Assembly (NCBI GenBank): GCA_026182355.1
Contig: JAPFBL010000068.1
Span: 9,151,001 to 9,215,000, forward strand
Reading direction: 5' to 3'
Source of the DNA: Hermatobates lingyangjiaoensis
Taxonomy: Eukaryota > Arthropoda > Insecta > Hemiptera > Hermatobatidae
DNA length: 64,000 nucleotides
The notes below the pieces were generated by a model, which worked only from the letters and a program-made list of their open reading frames with translations, had not been told where the DNA came from and made no database searches. A program made the position numbers and the translations under genes. Shown here piece by piece: positions 46,451-56,417 of the stretch (position 1 is its first letter; each line of letters opens with the position of its first letter).

Positions 46451-47509
46451 ACAACAGAGTGATTAGTTTATAAGATCTATTAGTAAATTAATCGTGTTTG
46501 ATAATCTGCAAGATCAGCAAATGGTTTGAAAAGATGGCTAATAATGTCACTCATCCTGAAAGCATTTCCTGTAAAGAGGCGTAAAGTGCTTTTTACATGG
46601 AAACACATTTGATTCACCCTCTAGTACAGTTAATGAAAAGAAAAAGTCAAAAATTCAAATAGCATTCTGCAATCTAATCTGTTTGTTGAAATGACAGCTT
46701 TATGTACCAGATTATTTAAACGTCTGAGTCCAGATGCAATGATTTCGTTTGTGCCGATTTCATTCCAGCATCCGTGCGATTGAGAAGTACTATTTATACG
46801 AGTTTGAGCTCTAGTGTTATCTCACAGTCAATGAGATTAGATTGCTTTGTGGGAAGTTGTTCATGCCTGAAGATAACATGACGTAGGTTTTCTGAACAGT
46901 TCGTTTTTTGCTTACTACCAACGGTTATAAAGATAAGATTAAAGGCCAAAGAAATAACAGTTGTTAATGGTATAAATGAATAGGAAATTTTTAGGAAGTT
47001 ATATTAATTTGTTTTGTTTGAATGAATATTAAGGCAATTTACTGAAGGAAACTAACTTTATTTTTTTTTTTAAAAAAAAAGAAGAAATAGTACTTAATTA
47101 TTTATAACCAGAAGTAAAAATTAAATTAAAGTTGTATTGTCAATAAACGTTGGGAGAATTGTGTGTGGTTGGTTTATTTGCATGGTTTGAGGCAATTAAA
47201 GAAGTAACTCCTTAGGGAGTGTGTTCAGTGGAGTTATTATTGGTCCATTCAAATTAAACATGCGTGTAAACAGGCCATTATACGGAAACACAGGTTTGAA
47301 GGTAACCTTAGATAAATTACTCCACAGTGACACACTTTCATCATGTCACTTAATGATTCGTCTAGGAAACAGTATTTCAGCTTTTTTTTTCTCCTAAAAC
47401 TAATTGGTTGAGTGACATTGGTTGTTTTTATTTAGAAAAGTGTGTTTGAGAAAGTTTGTGGAGATTAATGGGGTAAGTTGAAGGGTGGTTAAGTTTGCTG
47501 AAGATTAGG
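46451..47509. other. Intergenic DNA of mixed composition
   Basis: No gene. The part 47190-47350 is less AT-rich and carries GAGTTATTATTGGTCCATTC and ACAGGCCATTATACGG words. A CCTGAAGATAACATGACG word at 46866-46884 is not followed by GAAA and is not counted as a hammerhead. Confidence 0.4.
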
Positions 47510-47640
47510 GGTTGTGTAAGATTATCCGGGAGGGCTTATTGCTGGGGCCACCCCTGCCGACATGTGCCACTGCCTTCTCTGCATTCCTTTCCAAACAGGC
47601 TTCCTTCTAACACTCTGACCCACTTCCCATATTTAAGACA
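47510..47640. other. GC-rich non-coding island
   Basis: TTATCCGGGAGGGCTTATTG, CTGGGGCCACCCCTGCC and CATGTGCCACTGCCTTCTC within AT-rich flanks. GGGGCCACCCC is a short palindrome. Candidate regulatory element. Confidence 0.35.
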
Positions 47641-47694
47641 ATACTAAAGAAAGCCACTCAAAAAATAAAGTATTAGTCGTTAAATAAAATTTGA

Positions 47695-47762
47695 AGTGGT
47701 CTACACTTGACTTTATTGAAAGTAAATGTGTTATCTAGCATGGACAATAAATGTAATTATTT
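47695..47762 (+). repeat. Dispersed repeat family D, copy 2
   Basis: AGTGGTCTACACTTGACTTT and ATTGAAAGTAAATGTG match the copy at 48468. Confidence 0.6.
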
Positions 47763-48467
47763 GATTTACATCGATATTGCTATCGTCTAAATGCATTAAT
47801 GTGCTATAAATATAAAACTCATTTGCAATGAACGTAATTAATTCATTTCTTCACATAATCAGTTATTAAGTTACTTTCCTATATACGTATTGCCTAAAAA
47901 CTATACAGCTTATTTACACTGTAAGGGGTATTTTTAGATATCATATACATTTCATCCAGAAATATGTAGCCAAAACATTTGGATTCTAACTCTCATAAAA
48001 AAAACACGTTTTGAAAATATTAAAAGTTATATTTTGCTCTTTTATTTACACTACTTTATCTAAAGTATTACAGGATAAATATAAATAAACGGATTACTTA
48101 TTTTTTAAATTTTGTTAAAATGATAATATTTTCATATAAAGGTAACAAATTTGTTTTTTCTTACTTAATGTTTCCAATGTTTATTTTGATTACATTTCTA
48201 TGATATAAGCTATTTGATAGAATGGTTATAGAGTTTTAAATATCTTTACTATGATTTACTTTTTGATCTATGTTTTTCTGTAGAATTATGGACATTCATT
48301 TTGTTTGTCTTTTTTTGTAAAAGAAATACTTTTACTTTACTTCTATGAAGGTGAGAAGTACATTTATAATAAAAACCCACGTATACAACAAATTATAGAA
48401 AATCCGATCTGCATTATGGCAATATATAGAAAATAATATTACTGCTAAAAATAAAATTATACCTGCA

Positions 48468-48556
48468 GTGGTCTACATACAACTTTACTATAAGTAAACG
48501 TAATATCAAACTGGTTGACAATGAATTTAGTATTGGTTTTATTTGAATGTGGCGAT
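48468..48556 (+). repeat. Dispersed repeat family D, copy 3 (best preserved)
   Basis: AGTGGTCTACATACAACTTT, CTATAAGTAAACGTAATATC and AAACTGGTTGACAATGAA, followed by TTTATTTGAATG. Copies lie near 10195, 47695, 59860 and, inverted, 62590. Confidence 0.65.
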
Positions 48557-50905
48557 TGTGTAGGTGTAATATCACTCTCTATGGTAAGCTATAAATCGAA
48601 CTCATAGATAGTCAATTTGATGACTTAATTTATTTGATTGGTCGCTATATCTGTTTTATTGGTTATACAAAAACTGAAATGATTGTTCTCAAACAGTGTG
48701 ACAGATTGTTCTTCTTCTTATTATTAATAAACTAAAGGCATGCATCTAATGGAGCTCGTGCGCACTTTGGTCATGTCTCTTCTGTCGTTATTCTCTTTGT
48801 ATTTAGATTTTTTAATGAACTTTATAATAATCCTTAGAGAAGCAGATTTACTTCTATTGATTTTAAGTATGATTTGCTAACAATATTTAACTTCTTAAAT
48901 GAAAGGTTTTACCTCTTTCAGACAAGATGTGCACTCTTCCATCGATGTTGATTTCAACTTGCATATATGCGATAGTCCAGAAGACAATACCGGCTGGATA
49001 TTTCACATATATTTTTAAATCCTTTCTTTGAAGATTTATTATTTTCTTTCAAAATGAGCACATTAAAATGAATTAGATCTGATTGTTTCAGCCAAATTTT
49101 ATCTTCTTCTTGCTTACCTATTCATGAAATGCATGATTGAAGAAGCTGTGGGGTGTTGTGCGGTAAGCACCAGGCTGTTGAATGTTTGTTTTGTCCAAAT
49201 CATTTTCCAGCCAGACCACCGCCACATTTTGTTCTTTTGTAATGTATGCTGGTGGCCACATGAGAGTTATTTTTTTTTTACCTGGATGGATTCTGAAGAA
49301 ACATTAGAGTCAGACATTACCACACTAATTTTTTAAAATATGCTCCATACAAAACATTATCTCAACCATTTAGACCTAATAGGTTTTGGTTATTCCTCCA
49401 AGTGTATTAGAAATATCACAATTTCCCATACAATACCCCATAAGGTTTTGTTATAGATTTTTAAACCACAAATATGCAAAGTGACCAGTAATTTATTTAT
49501 TATAACATAAAAGCACACTATCACATTTTCTCTGAGGGACATTGTATCTTTAGGTAAAACAATTTTTGGATTAACTTAATTTTTTAAACATTATTTCCCG
49601 TAGAATCGTTTTTATTTCATGCCAATCAAAATAGATTACAGATTGTCTCTTATATGAAAAAAAAAAAATAACTAAGAATATGGTGTTTATTATAATTTTT
49701 GCACTGAATGCACGCCGGTGTTCTTACAGCAGAAGATTGCGTTTGTAGCCTTCGTCATATCAGGCTTCATGACTTTTAGAGTTTAGTATTTCATTTAATA
49801 AAACACTTCCCTAAAACAATCTTTGGTAGACAAAATTGTAGCAGTGGTAAATCTTTTAATTAGACTAATAATTAAGATATAATATAGTCTTTTGTAGTTA
49901 TTAAAATTTCTTGAATTTTTTTATAACGTGCTGCTATTGGGTAAATTTTTTCCACATAAGTTCAGGTTTCTACGGTTGGCCGAACACCGTAAAAAAACCA
50001 TTATCTTAAATAATAGATGTTCTATAAATATCCCTTTTTGTCAATTCAATTTCAACAAACCGGTATGCAGTCTACTCTTTTAAAAAGTGCTTCTTTTCAG
50101 TATGATTTAATTATAAATACGGTGTTACCTGTATCGTGTCCACAAGCTTTCAGAGGCCTCATAACTCAAAAATTATAAATTTTATATCAAACTGCCCCTT
50201 TCGGTAATTCAAACATTTTGAACTTTTTTTTCATTTAGTATTGTTGTCAGTTCTATAATAATTCTAAAGTTTCAATAAGTTAGTGTTTATTGTTTATGAG
50301 AAAAAAAATTGTCTAAAATGACATTTTGTTCAAAAAAGTAACTTTCCGCTAATGCAATATTGCCAATAGTAATAGAGCACACCTACACTATAAGCTCATT
50401 TTTTTTGGAAAAATATAATTTGATCTCTCAACAACTCACACACAAAGATATCGTGAGAAAAAGTCAAAAATGGACTTTCATCCGTAAAAATCTAAATCCT
50501 TAAAAATCTTGTGATCAATTTTTCATGATCGCTATAGTTTTTTTACTGTAAAGTAATAATCTATTGTTTCGAAGGCAGGTTCATAACAATTCATTGGTTT
50601 GGGTTCTTATCTCTGGTATCAGAGATCATGACTTTGTAATTTTATAGATGATTTCATGTGGGATGTGTTAAAAATCTTGTACCGGTGGAGGACATAAAGC
50701 ACTTGGTTGCGAGAATATACGATACACTTTAATGATATTACTTTAAATAAATTTATATATATGACACATATATGACTTTTCCTCCCTAGTTAGTGCAACC
50801 GTTCTGCAAACGTTCTGACACTTTGTTTGGTTTGGATCTATCCCTTTCTATTTATATGACTACAACATCTCTTACTTAGCATTTTTGATGTTAGATATAT
50901 ATATA
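48557..50905. other. AT-rich intergenic DNA
   Basis: No gene recognised. The 70-residue frame at 49124-49336 has no known family. A few mixed-composition blocks (about 49190-49260 and 49705-49770) could be relics but could not be assigned. Confidence 0.45.
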
Positions 50906-50917
50906 TATATATAATAA

Positions 50918-51361
50918 ACGAGTTCGAGATTAACAAAGAACAACACACAAAGTAGGGAAACACACTTACAGACTCAAATTTTCGGGTAATCCGTCTTCAG
51001 GAGAAAAGAGAATGGGAGACCAAGCACGTTGTAGGCGCAACGGCAAGTAACCAACCCGGCAACCGCCAGTGCTGTCAACCGTACCTGGTCTTAAAGTATA
51101 AAATTAGGAGAAGATATAAACAGAAGCTCAGATAAGCAGTACTGGTTGGGTAAAACTATAAGTAGGTGAAAAATTATAAACAATATAAGACCGGGTACGG
51201 TTGACAGCACTGGCGGTTGCCGGGTTGGTTACTTGCCGTTGCGCCTACAACGTGCTTGGTCTCCCATTCTCTTTTCTCCTGAAGACGGATTACCCGAAAA
51301 TTTGAGTCTGTAAGTGTGTTTCCCTACTTTGTGTGTTGTTCTTTGTTAATCTCGAACTCGT
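50918..51361. repeat. Large palindrome, 176-nt arms, family B
   Basis: Arms 50918-51093 and 51186-51361 are reverse complements of equal length with one mismatch by eye and a 92-bp AT-rich spacer. The arms contain GGTACGGTTGACAGCACTGG, GCGGTTGCCGGGTTGGTTAC and, near the outer end, CTCCTGAAGACGGATTACCC with CGAAAATTTGAG. The right flank continues TTGTGTCCAGTTTGGATCGT and reaches a (TA)n run; the left arm begins after another TA run. Confidence 0.97.
51275..51307 (+). ncRNA. Hammerhead-like ribozyme motif, family B
   Basis: TCTC (51275-51278) precedes CTGAAGA (51279-51285); C; GG and CC form a short stem II around ATTAC; GAAA begins at 51296; AATTT follows as a minimal stem III; GAG (51304-51306) pairs with CTC. 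The mirrored copy lies in the left arm on the minus strand. There is one extra base between the first box and stem II in all family B copies. Confidence 0.45.
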
Positions 51362-51399
51362 ATTGTGTCCAGTTTGGATCGTATTTCGTTTTATCAGTG

Positions 51400-51453
<54 letters not shown>
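51400..51453. repeat. (TA)n microsatellite
   Basis: Nearly pure TA run between the family B palindrome and a PLE 3' end. Confidence 0.97.
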
Positions 51454-51454
<1 letters not shown>

Positions 51455-51503
51455 ATTAAAGTTACAGCTAGAGAACACAAGAAAAAAGACGAACACTCAC
51501 GAA

Positions 51504-51539
51504 TCTCGATAATTTCGGCGTCTTGCCGTCTTCAGGAGA
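51504..51539 (-). ncRNA. Best hammerhead-like ribozyme motif, PLE 3' end
   Basis: On the minus strand: UCUC, CUGAAGA, C, GGC-AAGAC-GCC (stem II, 3 bp), GAA, AUUAU (2-bp minimal stem III), C, GAGA. UCUC pairs perfectly with GAGA to make stem I. The base before the predicted cleavage site is C, preceded by U, the preferred NUH context. Hammerheads with minimal stem III are known in Penelope-like elements. The extra C before stem II departs from the classical consensus; activity is inferred, not shown. Confidence 0.6.
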
Positions 51540-51640
51540 GTAGAAAGAAAGAAAATAAAAGGAGAAAGAATGAAGGAACGGAGACGTAAATGCGTCCACT
51601 GGCCGATGTAAACTGGCGCGATACAATGACACGCAGTGCA

Positions 51641-52186
51641 GCCACCTTACCAACGTGAACCAGTGTAGGCTGTGAGTAAATAAAATTATAAAAGTGATAT
51701 TTAAGTAAAAGGGAGGAGGAAAGTAAAACAGAGAAAGGAAAAGAAAAAAAACATAAAACTAACTAAAATTAAACGAGGGAAAAAAAATCATCTGATTAAA
51801 TTTAGACCAGGCGAATTTCTTGCACCCAATAACCAAATGAAGGCTTCCTCAGAAGCCCTTAGAGTGGTCTGGGTGTCATCATTTGAGAGTTTTCTTAATA
51901 CTTTAACCCTGAAGCCACCTTACCAACGTGAACCAGTGTAGGCTGTGAGTAAGTAAAATTATAAAAGTGATATTTAAGTAAAAGGGAGGAGGAAAGTAAA
52001 ACAGAGAAAGGAAAAGAAAAAAAAACATAAAACTAACTAAAATTAAACGAGGGAAAAAAATCATCTGATTAAATTTAGACCAGGCGAATTTCTTGCACCC
52101 AATAACCAAATGAAGTCTTCCTCAGAAGCCCTTAGAGTGGTCTGGGTGTCATCATTTGAGAGTTTTCTTAATACTTTAACCCTGAA
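51641..52186. repeat. 273-bp tandem duplication inside the PLE end
   Basis: 51641-51913 and 51914-52186 match at a constant offset of 273 bp with only a few differences (for example GAAGGCTTCCTC against GAAGTCTTCCTC and one extra A). The unit covers the last part of the endonuclease frame and the 3' untranslated region, so the C-terminus is present twice on the minus strand. Confidence 0.95.
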
Positions 52187-52309
52187 GCAATCGTTGAAGG
52201 GAAGGTTATGGAGATTGGTGTGGGTGGCAACAGGCAGCTGCTTGCGTTGACCAACGGATGACCTGTGCCCATTCATACGGAGGCTAAGTGACGTGGAAGT
52301 CAGGCCCAC
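52061..52309 (-). pseudogene. PLE GIY-YIG endonuclease fragment
   Basis: Minus-strand frame reading YVGLTSTSLSLRMNGHRSSV, LPVATHTNLHNLPFNDCF and TLRASEEDFIWLLGARNSPG before its stop. It starts at the YVG of the endonuclease, where the upstream bases are TA repeat; the TAT/TAC codons of the run stay in frame. The reverse transcriptase and linker are missing. It is close to the C-terminus at 20.2-20.5 kb but not identical, so it is a different PLE copy. Confidence 0.85.
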
Positions 52310-53294
52310 GTATATATATATATATATATATATACTAATTTATTGCTATATTACTTATTAATAAAATATAAATACATTTGTATAAATAAATAAATTTGTA
52401 TAAATATACTTAAAACAGAGTAACATTAATAATTGTTTAATTCTATAATTATATCTATTAGTTTAGAAACAATACTTGCAGTTTTGGTGTTCAAATTCTG
52501 ATCAGAAGTTCAAAAAATATATGTGTAAGAAGACATTTACATTTGAACAGAAGGTGCCAATCACTCTTGACTCCATTCCTAAGCTTCAAAATGAACTTGT
52601 ATGATTTATGTGACACATATTTAGTCTATCAATTTGATGAGAATCACCTTTCATATTCGATGTGTGAATATATGTATATGCGAATGACAATAAAAAGCAG
52701 ATACAGAGTTGTATACATATCGGATTAGATCTAATATTTGTATCTCTTATATATTTGAATATATAATGACCTAATGACCATATAGTAAATGAGTAATCAT
52801 ACCGAAAATAGAAAGGTATTATATCAAGTGCTGGTTTTCAATATAGCCAATATACCCCCCTATGCTAACAATACAACGCCTAGTTCACAAAGTCAAACAA
52901 TACTTGTTCAGCTCTGAATGTCCCTTTCATTATCACCAAATCAAGTGTCATTTTCTACCCTGATAACAAACAAATTTTTGAAATATATCCATTTTATCAA
53001 ACGATAAATTTTCATTTCTTCACGCACAACCTCATTTTTTCCCCATATCTAGTCTTGTAAAAATAACTACTGTCAGAGTTAATGTATTGTCAGTAAAATC
53101 AAAGAGCTCTGATATTTTTATATTCTTTCAGCCTATATATTTATTTCTCTTTTTTAAATAAAAAACTGTCATAAAATGTAGTCTATCTGATAATAGGATC
53201 CGTAAAAAGGTTATTATCTTTGTTCTATTTATTTACATTTGGTAAGTTCGATATATTTTGCTATCATATTAAGAAAAATAGAAAAAGTGTTTCT
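52310..53294. other. TA run then AT-rich intergenic DNA
   Basis: Begins with a (TA)n run at 52310-52334. No gene recognised. Confidence 0.5.
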
Positions 53295-53304
53295 ATAATT
53301 TTTA

Positions 53305-53610
53305 ACTAGGCAGCCATTTAACAACCGAGTGGCTGAAGCAACAACTCAACCAACAGCTGAACGACCCTCGACAAGCGAATGCCGGCCATCTGTAAGCTAC
53401 GCAGAAGCACTCAAAGGGCCAACATCTTTTCAGGAGCCTCACCCGCTAAGTAAGCCATCCTTTATTCCTCCCCCACCCGCATCCTCTGACATGACCACAA
53501 TGATGTCCTCATTTCTTTCGGAATTTCGCTCTCTCATCGGCCCGCTGGTGACTCTGCTTACCACAGTAGTTGAGAGAGTAATTCCCTTACTTTCCCGACC
53601 TCTTCCTTAA
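53305..53610 (+). pseudogene. LINE ORF1 C-terminal fragment
   Basis: The frame enters from the truncated left end without an ATG and stops at 53610. It is rich in proline, serine and threonine, with SVSYAEALKGPTSF and a hydrophobic, proline-rich end, like the C-terminal tail of Jockey-type gag proteins. Zinc knuckles are absent because the 5' part is gone. ORF2 starts two bases after the stop. Confidence 0.6.
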
Positions 53611-53612
53611 CC

Positions 53613-53981
53613 ATGCCATCTCCTCAATCTCTCACCATTCTGCTTTGGAATGCTAACGGTTTGAGATCCAAGTATAACGAACTAGATGTACTATTACAAC
53701 AAAATAGAATAGATATTGCTTTAATACCAGAAACCCACCTTACTTCCAGATCTTACTTTTACATAAGGAACTACAGAACTTACAGAACTGACCATCCCTC
53801 AGACATTGCCTGCGGTGGAACAGCTATCCTAGTACGAAACAGCTTATCCCACTTCCTCGTTCCTAATGATTCCTCTGAGTCACTGCAAAACACTGTTGTT
53901 AACCTGTCCTCCTCATCCTTTAATTTCAATCTAGCGTCTGTTTACTGCCCACCTAAACACAAAATTACCTATTTTGTTTAG
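53613..53981 (+). pseudogene. LINE ORF2, N-terminal endonuclease part
   Basis: Begins MPSPQSLTILLWNANGLRSK, the start of the apurinic-type endonuclease (conserved N in WNANGL), then IDIALIPETHL with the catalytic glutamate and SVYCPPKHK. The frame breaks at about 53965. The central part of the domain, usually with a DFNA-type block, is missing: the next frame resumes with NPLNYISPPDPTYW, so a deletion of several dozen codons has occurred. Confidence 0.85.
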
Positions 53982-55638
53982 AAGAGTCCTCTCTTCTGTG
54001 CTCTCCAGTAATCCTCTGAATTACATCTCCCCTCCTGACCCTACCTACTGGCCTGCAGCGTCAAACAAACGGCCAGATCTCCTAGATTTCTTCATCACGT
54101 CCCAGCTATCCTCTCTCCATCACCATGTTTGCGTACTGAACGATCTTTCCTCTGACCACAGTCCTATTCTTTTAACTCTGGATATTAATCCTATTCTGGT
54201 TACTCCCAGAGCAACACTAATAAGTGGTCCAGTTGATTGGAACCTATTCAGACAGAATGTTGAAGACAATATTGACCTTACTGTCTCTTTAAAAACCCAC
54301 GACGAAATTGACCACGCAATTGAACAACTAAATTTAACAATAGCAAATTCAATTAATATATCAACGCAGTACACTTACAATCAAAAAACATTTACAAAAG
54401 ACATCAACATTCCTTTTTATATACGGAATCTTATAAACTCAAAACGGAATGCCCGAAAACTCTGGCAGAGAACTCGTTACCCAAATGACAAGCTAACCCT
54501 CAACCGTATCACTCACCAACTTACAACAGTACTAAGAAACTACAGATCCCAAAAGTTTAGACAATACACTGAAGGACTGACGACTGACAACAAATCGCTC
54601 TGGAGAGCAACCAGAAAAATCCTATCCTATAATAAAGTGTCTGCTCTCCTCAGGCTGACAAATGGTAACTGGGCAAAATCAGACGAAGAAAAGGCCAATC
54701 TGTTTGCCTCCTACCTTACCACTGTCTTTACCCTCCACCCTACTATCCTAAATCCTTTATATGTGGCAAAAACAATAGAGAAGTTAGACTCTCCTGTTCC
54801 CTTGAGTCTTCCTCCAAAAGCGTTTACCCCGTCCGATGTTCAGTATGCAATAAAAAACCTCAAAACCAAAAAAGCTCCTGGATTTGACCTAATTACTCCA
54901 TTAATTCTTAAAGAACTCCCCAAAAAAGCTGTACTCCTCATTACATATCTCTTTAATTCAGTTTTTAGTACAACTTACTTTCCAATATCATGGAAACATT
55001 CCCATATCCGCATGATACCCAAACCTAATAAACCCTCCCACCTGCCTACTTCCTACAGACCCATTAGCCTGCTACCAATACTAGGAAAGATTCTAGAAAG
55101 GCTAATCCTAAAACGCATTATTCCTCTCCTATACAAACAAAATATAATCCCCGACCACCAGTTTGGTTTCCGGCGACACCATACAACAATACAGCAGTGC
55201 CACCGGGTTGTAGACGCCATCTCCTCTGCTCTAGAGAGAGGCCAATATTGTTCGGGTGCGTTTTTTGATGTTTCTCAGGCTTTTGACCGGGTTTGGCACC
55301 CAAGCTTACTATGCCAACTAAAAGACATCCTACCCTCAACATACTACCTCATCCTTCGCAGCTACCTGACCGAGCGATATTTCCGGGTGTGTGAAGGAAC
55401 TGCTCTTTCTCCCTATTTTCCTGTAAATGCTGGTGTGCCTCAGGGAGCGTATTGGCTCCCACTCTTTACCAAATATACACTGCTGATATCCCAACCCATT
55501 CCAAAACTACTATTTTCACCTTTGCAGATGACACAGCAATATTATCCAGTGACTCAGATCCTATCAGCTCCACTCAATCCCTCCAAGAACATTTACTCAT
55601 TTTGGAATCTTGGTGCCAGAAGAAAAGAATTAAATTAA
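53974..55638 (+). pseudogene. LINE ORF2, end of endonuclease and most of reverse transcriptase
   Basis: Contains the endonuclease end LSSDHSPILL, a linker, then reverse-transcriptase blocks KKAPGFDLITPLILKELP, SYRPISLLPILGKILERLI, FGFRRHHTTIQQ, GAFFDVSQAFDRVWHPSLL and AGVPQGA. Just after that block a one-base difference (near 55450) shifts the frame, and the residues to 55638 are out of frame. The protein therefore cannot be made intact. Confidence 0.9.
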
Positions 55639-56207
55639 ACACTGAGAAATCCACCCATATTACGTTCACACTACGAAAACAAAGATGTCCTCCTGTTTAT
55701 ATTAACCAATCTCCCCTCCCAGTTGCTAACGTAGTGCGATACCTGGGGATGTACATCGACAAACGACTAACATGGAATCCACATACAAGACTGAAACGAC
55801 AAGACCTACTGAGACGATACAAGACGCTATCTAGACTTCTTGACAACAGATCAAATCTGACACTACAAAACAAAAGACTAATATACACTGCTATACTTAA
55901 ACCGATCTGGACTTATGGACTAGAAATCTGGGGATCAACCAAGCATTCAAACATCCAAAGAATTCAAGCAGCCCAATCCAAAATCCTTCGCAAAATTGTG
56001 CAAGCTCCCTTCTATGTTTCGAACGATACCATACACAAAGATCTTAAAATTCCCTTCATCCACCAAGAAATCCAATCCCGATACCGCAAATTCCATGAAT
56101 CTTTGCCCACCACTATAAATCCTTTCATTCACGAATTATCATCTCTCCAGATTCCTAGTAACCCTATTAGAAGGCTGAAAAGATGTTGGCCCCGAGACCT
56201 GCTCTGA
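55452..56207 (+). pseudogene. LINE ORF2, C-terminal reverse transcriptase and tail
   Basis: Continues in a new frame with PTLYQIYTADIPTHSK, FTFADDTAILSS (the catalytic FADD), WCQKKRIKLNTEKSTHITF, VVRYLGMYIDKRLTWNPH and YGLEIWGSTKHSNIQRIQ, ending at a stop at 56207. The order and motifs match Jockey-type ORF2 C-termini. Confidence 0.9.
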
Positions 56208-56417
56208 AATGTTGGCTGTCAAGTTCACTAGTAGGATGTCAAGTGAAATGTAGGATCACTAGTTGCAAGTGATCCTAACAGTCTATATGGAGTACTACCA
56301 ATGGGTGGTTTCTCCACTCTTTATTCGACCTTTATGTAGCATGGATCGTTGTTACTTGTTACCCCGATAAGGGTAGTTGTAATAGGAAAAAAAAAAAAAA
56401 AAAAAAAAATAATTTTT

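Larger units (their letters stand above)
51454..52315 (-). mobile_element. PLE 3' part (minus strand), with internal tandem duplication
   Basis: On the minus strand the order is: (TA)n, GIY-YIG C-terminal coding, T-rich untranslated region, GTTCACGTTGGTAAGGTGGC, a pyrimidine-rich block, the hammerhead-like module, GTGAGTGTTCGTC and the terminal AACTTTAATTATATATA. The coding start is lost where the TA run replaces it. Confidence 0.85.
53295..56417 (+). mobile_element. Jockey-like non-LTR retrotransposon, 5'-truncated, with poly-A tail
   Basis: Body 53304-56409 with ORF1 C-terminus, ORF2 endonuclease and reverse transcriptase, a ~180-bp 3' region ending TTACCCCGATAAGGGTAGTT and an A tract (56382-56409). 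ATAATTTTT occurs on both sides (53295-53303 and 56409-56417) as a likely target-site duplication, though the sequence is low complexity. Domain content and motifs resemble the Jockey clade, best known from arthropods. Confidence 0.85.

Noticed and set aside
46866..46884. CCTGAAGATAACATGACG as a hammerhead
   Set aside because: No GAAA box or stem II follows at the right distance.
49124..49336. 70-residue frame as a host exon
   Set aside because: No splice-site support, no recognised domain and no continuation in neighbouring sequence.
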